Shown in pieces: positions 24,168 to 34,295 of a stretch of 34,295 bases of DNA. How positions within the stretch are numbered: position 1 is the first letter of the stretch; each line of letters opens with the position of its first letter. Source of the stretch: Clostridia bacterium (GTDB lineage: Bacteria > Bacillota > Clostridia > Peptostreptococcales > Anaerovoracaceae); assembly GCA_024403065.1 (NCBI GenBank), contig JAKSSM010000003.1, positions 1 through 34,295 on the forward strand. Direction: 5' to 3'. The position numbers and the translations under genes are program-made. The notes beneath the pieces were generated by a model. That model did not search any database, was not told where the DNA came from, and worked only from the letters and a program-made list of their open reading frames with translations.

Positions 24168-24563
24168 ATGGCAAAATATGAAAAACTTACAAAATTTATC
24201 CCTGTAATGGATAGTGACGAATTCGGTGAATGGGAAGAAAATGGTGATCTCCGCTATGTAGCATATCACGATTTCGTATACAGATTTTTTGATATCGTTG
24301 TCGATATGACAGAAGACGAAAAGTACTACACTCAGGAAGGTGTAGAAGAGATACTTGATGAATGCGGTATATATATGATGGATGGTATGACATATCTTGA
24401 TATCCCGGTTGACAGTCTTTCAGGAGATGCTGTTCTTGTATTCCTTAACCTCATCCAGAGAGAGGAAATGGAAGAAGGCGGAGTTATCTTAAGTCTCCTT
24501 GAAGACAGAGTTATTTTAAAGTGGCTCGAAAGACTTGAAGAACTCGACAGGATGGAGGCTTAG
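24168..24563 (+). CDS. DUF6508 family protein
   Basis: 131 residues, acidic, no membrane segment. The opening KYEKLTKFIPVMDSDEFGEW and the C-terminal VILKWLERLEELD match DUF6508, small cytosolic proteins of unknown function common in gut Clostridia. A TATAAT lies at 24134-24139 without a good -35; the ribosome site is AAGGAAGG. It is followed two bases later by an EamA gene, so the two are co-translated. Confidence 0.72.
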   Translation: MAKYEKLTKFIPVMDSDEFGEWEENGDLRYVAYHDFVYRFFDIVVDMTEDEKYYTQEGVEEILDECGIYMMDGMTYLDIPVDSLSGDAVLVFLNLIQREEMEEGGVILSLLEDRVILKWLERLEELDRMEA

Positions 24564-24565
24564 TT

Positions 24566-24979
24566 ATGTGGATTGTGTTTGCTGTTCTTTCATCAGTCTT
24601 TGCTGCACTCACATCAATACTCGCAAAAATCGGAATTGAAAATGTGAACTCAAACCTTGCTACAGCAATCCGTACTCTTGTGGTTGTTGTAATGGCATGG
24701 GGTATGGTCTTTATAACTGGTGCTCAGGGAGGAATTGCTGACATCTCTAGAAAGAGCTGGATTTTCCTTATATTATCAGGACTCGCAACAGGTCTTTCAT
24801 GGCTCTTCTACTATAGAGCACTCCAGATGGGAGAAGCATCAAAGGTTGTTCCAATCGACAAGATGAGTGTAGTTATTACTCTTGTTCTTGCATTCCTTTT
24901 CCTTCACGAGCAGTTTACAGCGAAGTCATTTATTGGATGTATCCTGATTGCTGCAGGAACACTTGTAATGGTTCTTTAA
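24566..24979 (+). CDS. EamA-type small transporter (single domain)
   Basis: 137 residues with four to five hydrophobic segments: WIVFAVLSSVFAALTSILAK, a central pair, and FIGCILIAAGTLVMVL. It is one half of the usual ten-helix EamA/DMT transporter, with the FYYRALQMGEASKVVPIDK motif of the family, so it should act as a dimer. Substrates of single-domain EamA proteins are mostly unknown (metabolite export). GGAGG overlaps the end of the DUF6508 gene, nine bases before the ATG. Confidence 0.88.
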   Translation: MWIVFAVLSSVFAALTSILAKIGIENVNSNLATAIRTLVVVVMAWGMVFITGAQGGIADISRKSWIFLILSGLATGLSWLFYYRALQMGEASKVVPIDKMSVVITLVLAFLFLHEQFTAKSFIGCILIAAGTLVMVL

Positions 24980-24994
24980 TATCTTATGATACAA

Positions 24995-25026
24995 AAATGA
25001 GCAGGTAATATACCTGCTCATTTATT
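24995..25026. terminator. Bidirectional terminator between EamA and the anchored hypothetical
   Basis: A 13-bp stem (AAATGAGCAGGTA with its complement) with loop ATA and T-rich flanks on both strands; the genes converge here. Confidence 0.9.
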
Positions 25027-25037
25027 ATGTCCACTTT

Positions 25038-25667
25038 TTACTGGATTGAATCCACATATGCTGAAATCTTTTTCTTGTCAAATCTGTATGCTCCGGAATC
25101 GCTCTTCTCATACATGGTTTTGTCAAGGAGGGCCGCTGCAAGTCTGTCCTCAATTCCAAGTCCATCTGTAATAGTTCTGTTTACATGACATGTTGCCTTT
25201 TCAGGATCAGATGTAACTGAAAGATCCATCATAACATTAATAACCTGTCCATCAGACATTGTTACTTCCACATTCTTTTTTCCAGCAGGATTTCCTTTGA
25301 ACTCTACTACGAGTTTTCTTAAACTGTATGGTTTTGTATATGCTTCCTGCTCATAGTACATGGCTGAACCTGAATAGTTTCTTGGAGCCTTTCCTGTTGA
25401 AAGGCTGTTTCTGTCAAACTGAGCAGTAACATTATCAATCTTTATTTCCTTTATATATCTGCTTTCTGTAATATTATCAAGGAAAGTGAATGGAATATAT
25501 GTAATACCGTTTTCACTTAGGCACACTGCACTGTCATTAAGCATTACAGGTGTTTCTACTTTTGTGAAACCTGATGTCCTTATTTTCAGGAATACAAGAA
25601 CCGCAATAATCAGGAATATTGTGATTACCGCTATAAGGATGTCTCTAGTCTTTTCTTTAATCTGCAT
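25038..25667 (-). CDS. Hypothetical protein with one N-terminal membrane anchor
   Basis: 209 residues; AGGAGG lies eight bases before the ATG. Residues 10-28 (ILIAVITIFLIIAVLVFLK) are a single membrane helix with basic residues before it, so the remaining 180 residues should face outward. The exterior part is polar and beta-rich by eye, without repeats, lipobox or recognisable motif. I do not recognise the family. It stands alone, with a convergent neighbour downstream and the zinc-ribbon gene divergent upstream. Confidence 0.8.
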   Translation of the reverse strand: MQIKEKTRDILIAVITIFLIIAVLVFLKIRTSGFTKVETPVMLNDSAVCLSENGITYIPFTFLDNITESRYIKEIKIDNVTAQFDRNSLSTGKAPRNYSGSAMYYEQEAYTKPYSLRKLVVEFKGNPAGKKNVEVTMSDGQVINVMMDLSVTSDPEKATCHVNRTITDGLGIEDRLAAALLDKTMYEKSDSGAYRFDKKKISAYVDSIQ

Positions 25668-25854
25668 AATACTGTCCTCCTGTGATATATTCTACCAAAG
25701 AGTTGAGCTAATGTCATCATGCATAAAATATTTTGGAAAAAGCCTTTCATATGTCGCATTTCTATTATAAATGTCCCTTTGTATATGATACCATTTGCAT
25801 ATGAATATGCTTTAGAAAGCGAAAAATCTAGTAGATATACAGGAGGAGATTTAC

Positions 25855-26583
25855 ATGGGAATTTTAGGTAAGGCAATCGGTTCAGCTGTAGCACAGGGTA
25901 TCGGTAAAGGTGTAAAGGATGCAGTTGGAGCTGCAGTAGGAAAAGCTGTTCAGCCAGCAGCTGAAAATCTTGCAAATGCAGGAGCAGCTCATGTAAATGC
26001 AGCCGCAGCTCAGTTAAATGCTACTACTGCTGAACTCAACCAGGCAACTGCAGAACTCAATCAGGCTGCAGCAGCATCAGGAGTAAAGGTAAATTCAGCT
26101 GAAGCAGCTCAGGGATTTGCAGGTTTAAAGGCAAATCTTGAAAACTGGGCAACTGAACTTTCAAAGAACCTGAAGGAATGTCCAAACTGTGGTGCTGAAT
26201 GTGAAGCATCAAGATCATTCTGTCCAGAGTGTGGCACAAAGCTTCCTGAAACAAATATGGCAGAACAGTATGTATGTCCAAAGTGCGGCAAGCAGAACAC
26301 ACTTGAAACAAAGTTCTGTGCTGACTGTGGCGAAGTACTTCCAGCATACAGGGAAGAATACGAAGCTGAATTAAAGGAAAAGGAAGAAGAAAAGAAGAGA
26401 CTTGAAGAAGAACAGAAGAGACAGGAAGAACTTGCTGCATTAAAGGAAAAGAACAAGACTGCAGCAGAAGAAAACAAGGAAAAGCTTAATGCAATCAAGG
26501 GTGACATCTCAGAAGGTGCTCAGAAGGTTGCAGGAAAGGCACTTGATGTAGCTTCAGGACTTCTTGGAAAGTTAAAGAAATAG
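25855..26583 (+). CDS. Double zinc-ribbon protein with glycine-zipper N-terminus and coiled coil
   Basis: 242 residues behind AGGAGGAG. Residues 1-32 are a Gly/Ala-rich zipper (AIGSAVAQGIGKGVKDAVGA). Residues 52-72 repeat LNxATAE-type heptads. Two zinc ribbons follow: Cys109/112 with 123/126 and Cys142/145 with 155/158. A highly charged Lys/Glu coiled coil (about 168-215) and an amphipathic tail (ALDVASGLLGKLKK) end the chain. I know no function for this arrangement; the ribbons match the generic zinc-ribbon domain of Bacillota stress or envelope proteins. The glycine zipper and tail could insert in or line a membrane. Confidence 0.75.
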   Translation: MGILGKAIGSAVAQGIGKGVKDAVGAAVGKAVQPAAENLANAGAAHVNAAAAQLNATTAELNQATAELNQAAAASGVKVNSAEAAQGFAGLKANLENWATELSKNLKECPNCGAECEASRSFCPECGTKLPETNMAEQYVCPKCGKQNTLETKFCADCGEVLPAYREEYEAELKEKEEEKKRLEEEQKRQEELAALKEKNKTAAEENKEKLNAIKGDISEGAQKVAGKALDVASGLLGKLKK

Positions 26584-26593
26584 GATTTAATCT

Positions 26594-26622
26594 AAGGTCT
26601 GACAGATGTCAGACCTTTTTCT
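26594..26622 (+). terminator. Terminator after the zinc-ribbon gene
   Basis: A ten-bp stem AAGGTCTGAC / GTCAGACCTT with loop AGAT and five T. Confidence 0.93.
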
Positions 26623-26646
26623 TTTACCAAAAGCCTCAGTTTATGA

Positions 26647-26652
26647 TATAAT
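26647..26652 (+). promoter_or_regulatory. -10 of the nucleotidyltransferase gene
   Basis: TATAAT with an extended TGA (26644-26646); -35 not convincing. The ATG is 25 bases downstream. Confidence 0.65.
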
Positions 26653-26676
26653 TCATATCTGAAAGGAAGCAGAGAA

Positions 26677-27594
26677 ATGAAAGAACCTATACTTGTCATA
26701 ATGGCTGCGGGTCTCGGGTCCCGTTTCGGAGGCTTAAAGCAGATTACACCAATCGTTGATAACGACATCATCATGCACTACTCAATCTATGATGCAATCC
26801 GTGCAGGATTCAAAAGAGCAGTGCTTGTAATAAAAGAAGAAAATCAGGAGGATTTCGACAGAATCCTTGGTAATGCAAAGAATCATATTGAAATCAGCTA
26901 CTGCTATCAGAAGATGGATGATATTCCAGAAGGGGCAGTTATTCCGGAAGGAAGAACAAAGCCATGGGGTACAGGTCATGCCATGCTTGCTGCAAGAAAT
27001 CTTGTTGATGCACCATTTGTAGTAATAAACTCCGATGACTACTATGGACCTGATGCATTCAGTAAAATCTATGATCATCTTAAAACAGGTAAAGGCTATG
27101 CCATGGTCGGATACTATATCGAAAACACTCTTACAGAAAACGGCACAGTTGCACGTGGTGTATGCAGTGAAGAAAACGGTAAGCTTAAGACCATAAACGA
27201 AAGACTTAAAGTCAGAATGGAAGATGACCATATTCTTGATGAAGATACAGGTGAAACATATCCAGTACACACTCCAGTATCTTTAAACTTCTGGGGATTT
27301 TCAGAAGACTTTATGGCTGAAGCCTTAAAGAGACTTCCACTGTTCTTCTCAGAAGTAGAAAATCAGCCTGAAGCCTTCCGTTATGCAATCAGTGGAACAA
27401 ATCCTTTAAAAGCTGAATTTGCCCTCCCTAACATAGTATTTCGTGTCATGCAGGAGGAAAAGAAAGATGTAACAGTTCTTGAAACAGCTGACAGATGGTA
27501 TGGTGTTACATACAAGGAAGACCTTGAATCAGTTAGAAACGCCATAAGCAGAATGAAGGAAGAAGGCCTCTATCCAGTCACTCTCTTTGAATAG
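26677..27594 (+). CDS. Sugar-phosphate nucleotidyltransferase family protein
   Basis: 305 residues, ATG with AAAGGAAG upstream. The start ILVIMAAGLGSRFGGLKQIT is the NTP-binding glycine-rich loop (G-x-G-x-R-x2-x5-K) of the MobA/GlmU/RfbA clan; VVINSDDYYGP carries the metal-binding Asp. Enzymes of this clan join a nucleoside monophosphate to a sugar phosphate, or to choline phosphate (LicC). The C-terminal part lacks any hexapeptide repeats. Which sugar is activated cannot be read here; it may feed the glycan genes at 6-19 kb, which is inference. Confidence 0.87.
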   Translation: MKEPILVIMAAGLGSRFGGLKQITPIVDNDIIMHYSIYDAIRAGFKRAVLVIKEENQEDFDRILGNAKNHIEISYCYQKMDDIPEGAVIPEGRTKPWGTGHAMLAARNLVDAPFVVINSDDYYGPDAFSKIYDHLKTGKGYAMVGYYIENTLTENGTVARGVCSEENGKLKTINERLKVRMEDDHILDEDTGETYPVHTPVSLNFWGFSEDFMAEALKRLPLFFSEVENQPEAFRYAISGTNPLKAEFALPNIVFRVMQEEKKDVTVLETADRWYGVTYKEDLESVRNAISRMKEEGLYPVTLFE

Positions 27595-27612
27595 GCAAAT
27601 TGCCCTTTTCTA

Positions 27613-27641
27613 TTGAAAAAAGAGGCGTACTCGGTTAAAAT
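27613..27641 (+). promoter_or_regulatory. Sigma-A promoter of the acyltransferase gene
   Basis: TTGAAA (27613-27618), 17-base spacer, TAAAAT (27636-27641), 30 bases before the ATG. Confidence 0.8.
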
Positions 27642-27670
27642 CAAAGCATAAAAAGAAAGGTAACATTTTT

Positions 27671-28426
27671 ATGAGTGGCAAGAAAGTAAAACCAATCAAG
27701 TTTGTAGGCCCATTAGCAAAGCTCGCATCCACACTTCCATTCCTCATCGGAAAAGGTAAGGAAGTTGATAAGCTTATGGAAAAGGACTACTACGGTGAGT
27801 CTGTTGAACTTGGATACAGGTGTGCAAAAGAATGGTGCAAGACTGTATGTGACAGGCTTAAGGTTAATATAATAGTACATAATCCAGAGAATCTCCCAGA
27901 AGGTGGCGGACATGTATATGTATGCAACCATCAGGGAATGTTTGATATAGTAAGTCTCCTTGTAATAACAAAGGAACCAACTGGAGCAATTGCAAAGAAG
28001 GAGTTCGAAAAGTTCCCGATTTTAGGACCTTGGGTAAGACGACTTCATGGTGTATTCATTGACCGTACAAACGCACGTACTGCAGTAGATTCCATCAAGT
28101 ATGGAGTAGCAAACATAAAAAATGGTGTTTCCATGATGATTTTCCCTGAAGGAACAAGATCCCGTGATGGTGTTCTTCAGGAATTCCATAAGGGTTCCTT
28201 CAAACTTGCAACAGGTGCAAAGGCAGATATCATTCCAATTGCCTTCATCGGTTCAAATGAAGTAGTTGAAGCAGAAGGAGAATTCAAGGAAAACGTAGAC
28301 ATTCATATCTATGTTCATGAAGCAATCAAAACTTCTGATATGTCCCGTGAAGAACTCGTTGCACTTCCAAAGATGGTAGAAGATATCATAAGACATACAC
28401 TTGAAGAAAATACAAAGACTGAGTAG
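27671..28426 (+). CDS. plsC: 1-acyl-sn-glycerol-3-phosphate acyltransferase
   Basis: 251 residues. PlsC signature blocks: YVCNHQGMFDIV (catalytic NHxxxxD), FIDRTNARTAV, and MIFPEGTRSRDG (phosphate-binding). It acylates lysophosphatidate to phosphatidate at the membrane surface, the second step of phospholipid synthesis. The N-terminus is a short amphipathic-hydrophobic stretch (FVGPLAKLASTLPFLIGKGK). The gene ends inside its terminator stem. Confidence 0.9.
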   Translation: MSGKKVKPIKFVGPLAKLASTLPFLIGKGKEVDKLMEKDYYGESVELGYRCAKEWCKTVCDRLKVNIIVHNPENLPEGGGHVYVCNHQGMFDIVSLLVITKEPTGAIAKKEFEKFPILGPWVRRLHGVFIDRTNARTAVDSIKYGVANIKNGVSMMIFPEGTRSRDGVLQEFHKGSFKLATGAKADIIPIAFIGSNEVVEAEGEFKENVDIHIYVHEAIKTSDMSREELVALPKMVEDIIRHTLEENTKTE

Positions 28427-28438
28427 TCAGTCTTTTTT
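28414..28438 (+). terminator. Terminator overlapping the end of plsC
   Basis: Stem AAAGACTGA / TCAGTCTTT with loop GTAG and a T run. The TAG stop (28424-28426) is in the loop, so the stem includes the last codons. Confidence 0.85.
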
Positions 28439-28448
28439 CTTTTAAATG

Positions 28449-28471
28449 AAAAAGCCCCGCATCTGCGGGGC
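28449..28471 (-). terminator. Terminator of the gyrB-gyrA-trpS transcript
   Basis: Minus-strand stem GCCCCGC / GCGGGGC with an AGAT loop and five T. It lies just after the trpS stop. Confidence 0.95.
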
Positions 28472-28478
28472 ATCATTT

Positions 28479-29462
<984 letters not shown>

Positions 29463-29475
29463 TTATACCTCCATA

Positions 29476-29494
29476 GGGGAGGACTACCCTCCCC
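29476..29494 (-). promoter_or_regulatory. Intercistronic hairpin between gyrA and trpS
   Basis: Minus-strand stem GGGGAGG / CCTCCCC with loop GTAGT, not followed by a T run, so it is not a terminator. The CCTCC arm can pair either within the hairpin or with the trpS ribosome site GGAGG (29470-29466), so it may affect translation or processing. Confidence 0.5.
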
Positions 29495-29501
29495 GTTCGA
29501 T

Positions 29502-32021
29502 TTAGATGCTCATCTGTTCCTGTTCGTCTTCCACTGGTGCTTCTTTTACCGGTTTCTTTGGAGCAGGTTTCTCTTCTTCATCAAGTTCATCATCCTTGAT
29601 TACCTTTGCAATTGCAATGATGTTTGCATCTTCTGATACGCTCATAATCTTTACACCCTGAGTAGCACGGCCAAGCTTTGAAATTTCATTAGCCTTGATA
29701 CGGATGATAATACCATCTGAGTTGATAAGAAGAACTTCATCGTCATCATCAACAACCATAGCACCAACAAGTGGTCCAGTCTTGTCAAACTTGGCCTTGT
29801 CGTATGTGAGGAGTCCCTTACCGCCACGAACCTGAATCTTGTAGTCTGAACTCTTTGTACGCTTACCGAATCCCTTTGATGTTACTACAAGGAGCTGCTG
29901 CTTTGGTTCAACAAGTTCCATGGATACAACCTCATCGCCCTTTTCAAGCTTGATTGCACGAACACCACCTGAGATTCTACCCATTGGTCTTACGTCATCT
30001 TCGCTGAAGCTGATGCACTTTCCGTTCTTTGTAACAATGATTACATTGTTGTTTCCGTTTGTTTCCTTGATTCCGATAAGTTCGTCACCTTCATGAAGCT
30101 TCATGGCAATTAAGCCTGACTTTCTGTTGGTATCGAATTCGGACATTGGAGTCTTCTTGATGATACCTTCCTTTGTTACAGCAATCAAGTAACTGTCTTC
30201 AGCGAATTCAGATACTGGCATTACTGCAGTTACCTTTTCACGGGTAATCAGGTTAAGGAAGTTTACAACAGGAGTACCCTTTGCTGTACGTGATGCTTCT
30301 GGAATTTCGTAAGCCTTGATCTTGTATGCCTTACCGAAGTTAGTGAAGAACATGAGATAGTCATGAGTTGATGTCATGATAAGGTTCTTTACGAAGTCAT
30401 CAGTTCTTGTTGAAAGACCTGTAATACCCTTTCCGCCACGTCTCTGTGCTCTATATGTATCAATTGGTACACGTTTGATGTATCCGAGGTGAGTAAGAGT
30501 GATGCATACCTTGCCTTCTTCAATCAGGTCTTCTTCTTCGATTTCTTCAGTTGAAGCCTGAATCTTTGTCTTGCGCTGGTCGCCCCACTTGTCCTTAATC
30601 TGATTGAGCTCATCCTTGATTACTCCCATAAGCTTTCTTTCGTCAGCAAGGAGTTCAGCATAGTATGCAATCTTACGCTGAAGTTCTGCATATTCGTTTT
30701 CGATCTTTTCTCTTTCCAGTCCCTGGAGACGTCTTAACTGCATTTCGAGGATTGTCTTTGCCTGGATTTCATCGAGTCCGAATCTTACCATAAGTCTTTC
30801 CTGAGCATCGTTGTAGCTTTCACGGATAGTCTTGATTACTTCATCGATATTGTCAAGAGCAATAAGGTAACCTTCTAAGATATGAGCTCTTTCTTCAGCC
30901 TTTCTCTTGTCGAAGATTGTTCTTCGTGTTACTACTTCCTTCTGATGCTTGAGATATACTTCGATATATTCTCTTAATGTAAGGATCTTTGGTCTTCCAT
31001 CAACAATAGCAAGCATAATCATGCTTATATTTGTCTGAAGTGGAGTCATCTTGTAGAGACGGTTTAAAATGATATTGGCATTTGCATCACGCTTAAGCTC
31101 AATAACAATTCTTACTTCTCCACGGGATGTTTCATCTCTTAAATCAGAGATGCCTTCAATCTGCTTGTCCTTTACAAGTTCTGCAATCTTTGAAACAAGG
31201 TCAGCCTTGTTTACCTGATATGGGATTTCAGAGATGATAATCTGCTGCTTTCCTGCTTTTCCCTCTTCAATAGTGCATACGGCTCTTACTGTAACCTTGC
31301 CCTGACCTGTAAGATATGCTTCTCTTGCTCCGGATCTTCCAAGGATGATACCACCTGTTGGGAAATCTGGTGCCTTTACAATCTTTACAAGTTCTTCTGC
31401 TGGAGCATCAGGTTCATCAATAAGCTTTACGCATGCATCGATTGTATCTGAAAGGTTATGTGGAGGAATTGATGTAGCCATACCTACAGCGATACCGTTA
31501 CTTCCGTTAATAAGGAGGTTTGGTACACGGGAAGGAAGAACGACAGGTTCCTTTTCTTCTCCGTCGAAGTTTGGAATGAAATCAACTGTATCCTTGTCAA
31601 TGTCACGAAGCATTTCAAGGGAGAATGGAGTCATTCTTGCTTCTGTATAACGGGAAGCGGCTGGACCATCTCCGTCCATGGAACCGAAGTTACCATGTCC
31701 GTCAACCATTGGATATCTCATATTCCAGCCCTGAGCAAGTCTTACCATTGCATCGTAGATGGAGGAGTCACCATGTGGGTGATATTTACCCATTACTTCT
31801 CCTACGATTCTCGCAGACTTCTTGTGTGGCTGGTTTGGTGAAATACCAAGGGCATCCATTCCGTAAAGAATTCTTCTGTGTACGGGTTTAAGTCCGTCTC
31901 TTGCATCTGGAAGGGCACGGGAAATAATAACTGACATGGCATAGTCGATATAGCTCTGCTTCATTTCAGTATATATTTCATGCTGAAGCATTTTTGTATC
32001 TTCAATAAATGATGTTGTCAT
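29502..32021 (-). CDS. gyrA: DNA gyrase subunit A
   Basis: 839 residues. The breakage-reunion domain has the active-site Tyr in SRYTEARM and the quinolone region [12 protein letters not shown] with Ser and Asp at the E. coli 83 and 87 positions, the sensitive type. The C-terminal beta-pinwheel has the GyrA box QRRGGKG, which wraps DNA and sets gyrase apart from topoisomerase IV. A flexible acidic-Lys/Pro tail ([15 protein letters not shown]) ends the chain. It forms the A2B2 enzyme with GyrB, encoded 14 bases upstream, to introduce negative supercoils using ATP. Confidence 0.98.
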   Translation of the reverse strand: MTTSFIEDTKMLQHEIYTEMKQSYIDYAMSVIISRALPDARDGLKPVHRRILYGMDALGISPNQPHKKSARIVGEVMGKYHPHGDSSIYDAMVRLAQGWNMRYPMVDGHGNFGSMDGDGPAASRYTEARMTPFSLEMLRDIDKDTVDFIPNFDGEEKEPVVLPSRVPNLLINGSNGIAVGMATSIPPHNLSDTIDACVKLIDEPDAPAEELVKIVKAPDFPTGGIILGRSGAREAYLTGQGKVTVRAVCTIEEGKAGKQQIIISEIPYQVNKADLVSKIAELVKDKQIEGISDLRDETSRGEVRIVIELKRDANANIILNRLYKMTPLQTNISMIMLAIVDGRPKILTLREYIEVYLKHQKEVVTRRTIFDKRKAEERAHILEGYLIALDNIDEVIKTIRESYNDAQERLMVRFGLDEIQAKTILEMQLRRLQGLEREKIENEYAELQRKIAYYAELLADERKLMGVIKDELNQIKDKWGDQRKTKIQASTEEIEEEDLIEEGKVCITLTHLGYIKRVPIDTYRAQRRGGKGITGLSTRTDDFVKNLIMTSTHDYLMFFTNFGKAYKIKAYEIPEASRTAKGTPVVNFLNLITREKVTAVMPVSEFAEDSYLIAVTKEGIIKKTPMSEFDTNRKSGLIAMKLHEGDELIGIKETNGNNNVIIVTKNGKCISFSEDDVRPMGRISGGVRAIKLEKGDEVVSMELVEPKQQLLVVTSKGFGKRTKSSDYKIQVRGGKGLLTYDKAKFDKTGPLVGAMVVDDDDEVLLINSDGIIIRIKANEISKLGRATQGVKIMSVSEDANIIAIAKVIKDDELDEEEKPAPKKPVKEAPVEDEQEQMSI

Positions 32022-32035
32022 ACTTTTCCTCCTTC

Positions 32036-33964
<1,929 letters not shown>

Positions 33965-34023
33965 TTATCCTCCGTCTATATTGGGGTTTTCTAATACAAT
34001 TTAATCATAAAAATACATTATTT

Positions 34024-34052
34024 AGTATATCACAAAAAACGGCGAAAATCAA
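34024..34052 (-). promoter_or_regulatory. Sigma-A promoter of gyrB-gyrA
   Basis: Minus strand: TTGATT (34052-34047), 17-base spacer, TATACT (34029-34024). It predicts a leader of about 55 bases before the start codon. Confidence 0.85.
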
Positions 34053-34186
34053 ACATTTCACAGTTTTTATCTATGTTTTCAAAAAAATCCGTAAAAAAAG
34101 AAATTAAACGGCTAAAATGAGCCAATTTTACATATTATACAAGTGTACTTAAAATATGCCTTTTTAACGGATTTTGCCCTATATGG

Positions 34187-34209
34187 AAAAATGGGGTATT
34201 TCTACCCCA
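34187..34209 (-). terminator. Terminator of an upstream gene outside the window
   Basis: Minus-strand stem TGGGGTA / TACCCCA with a GAAA loop and five T. Reading toward gyrB, it shows that the gene beyond base 34295 on the same strand ends near here. Confidence 0.85.
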
Positions 34210-34211
34210 CT

Positions 34212-34220
34212 TTATCCACA
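34212..34220 (+). promoter_or_regulatory. Consensus DnaA box
   Basis: TTATCCACA is an exact match to the consensus DnaA box. It is the only exact one I found in the region, so on its own it does not define an origin. Confidence 0.5.
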
Positions 34221-34295
34221 TAAGTCATCCTTATGAAAAGAGAACAAAACGTTAAACAAACACAATGCTACTATGAAATTTCTGCTGCTTTACGT

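Noticed and set aside
27593-27612. Terminator after the nucleotidyltransferase gene
   Set aside because: GGC/GCC stem with a short CTTTT tail; too weak to call without transcript data.
29502-32021. parC (topoisomerase IV subunit A) instead of gyrA
   Set aside because: The GyrA box QRRGGKG and the place directly after gyrB identify gyrase.
34135-34221. A 28-residue minus-strand open frame (ATG at 34221) with AAGGA upstream
   Set aside because: It runs straight through the terminator hairpin and the composition looks non-coding; a chance frame is more likely.

Overview
The window looks like a chromosomal segment of a low-to-mid GC, anaerobic, fermentative member of the Bacillota (Clostridia or Erysipelotrichia grade; the species cannot be fixed from sequence alone). 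Support: strong AGGAGG-type ribosome sites, TTGACA/TATAAT promoters often with an extended TGn -10, a pyruvate:ferredoxin oxidoreductase tail, AGA-rich codon use, and the neighbourhood gyrB-gyrA ... rpsF-ssb-rpsR, which in Bacillota normally lies close to the replication origin.

Layout. (1) 1-4297: end of a pyruvate:ferredoxin oxidoreductase gene, then a sigma-54 module: a textbook -24/-12 promoter with an upstream palindrome, an M19 dipeptidase-like gene, an NhaC-type antiporter and, behind its own sigma-A promoter, a PAS/AAA+/Fis sigma-54 activator. (2) 4326-5962 (-): histidine phosphatase and alpha/beta hydrolase. (3) 6059-18900: a surface-polysaccharide region. It holds a UDP-glucuronate 4-epimerase-like gene with a PhzF-like gene; a minus-strand operon of two GT4 glycosyltransferases, a Wzx-like flippase, two tandem TupA-type ATP-grasp proteins, an MTA/SAH nucleosidase and a DUF2200 gene; a divergent Ugd-type UDP-glucose dehydrogenase carrying an N-terminal XRE-type HTH; and a second minus operon of a DegT/PglE-like aminotransferase, a PglC-like initiating sugar transferase and a GT2 glycosyltransferase. 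(4) 19108-22953: a CofE-like (F420 ligase family) protein, a DUF362/2x[4Fe-4S] protein, and an AAA+/DUF4143 ATPase preceded by four 33-bp-phased promoter-like repeats. (5) 23010-24979: rpsR-ssb-rpsF (-) with a structured leader, and a DUF6508/EamA pair (+). (6) 25038-28426: an anchored hypothetical, a double zinc-ribbon protein, a sugar nucleotidyltransferase and a PlsC acyltransferase. (7) 28479-33961 (-): gyrB-gyrA-trpS. The last 334 bases are gene-free, with the gyrB promoter, a terminator of an off-window gene and one consensus DnaA box.

How they work together: Ugd (UDP-Glc to UDP-GlcA) and the epimerase (UDP-GlcA to UDP-GalA) can feed uronic acids to the glycosyltransferases; the PglC-like enzyme would start the glycan on undecaprenyl phosphate and the flippase would export it. 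No polymerase is visible. The observations most worth a second look are the HTH-dehydrogenase fusion with a palindrome in the divergent promoter region, a 12-A homopolymer in the first glycosyltransferase of the operon (possible on/off switch), an apparent ATA start codon in one TupA paralog, the 33-bp promoter-repeat array before the DUF4143 ATPase, and the M19 protein that lacks the HxD metal ligands.
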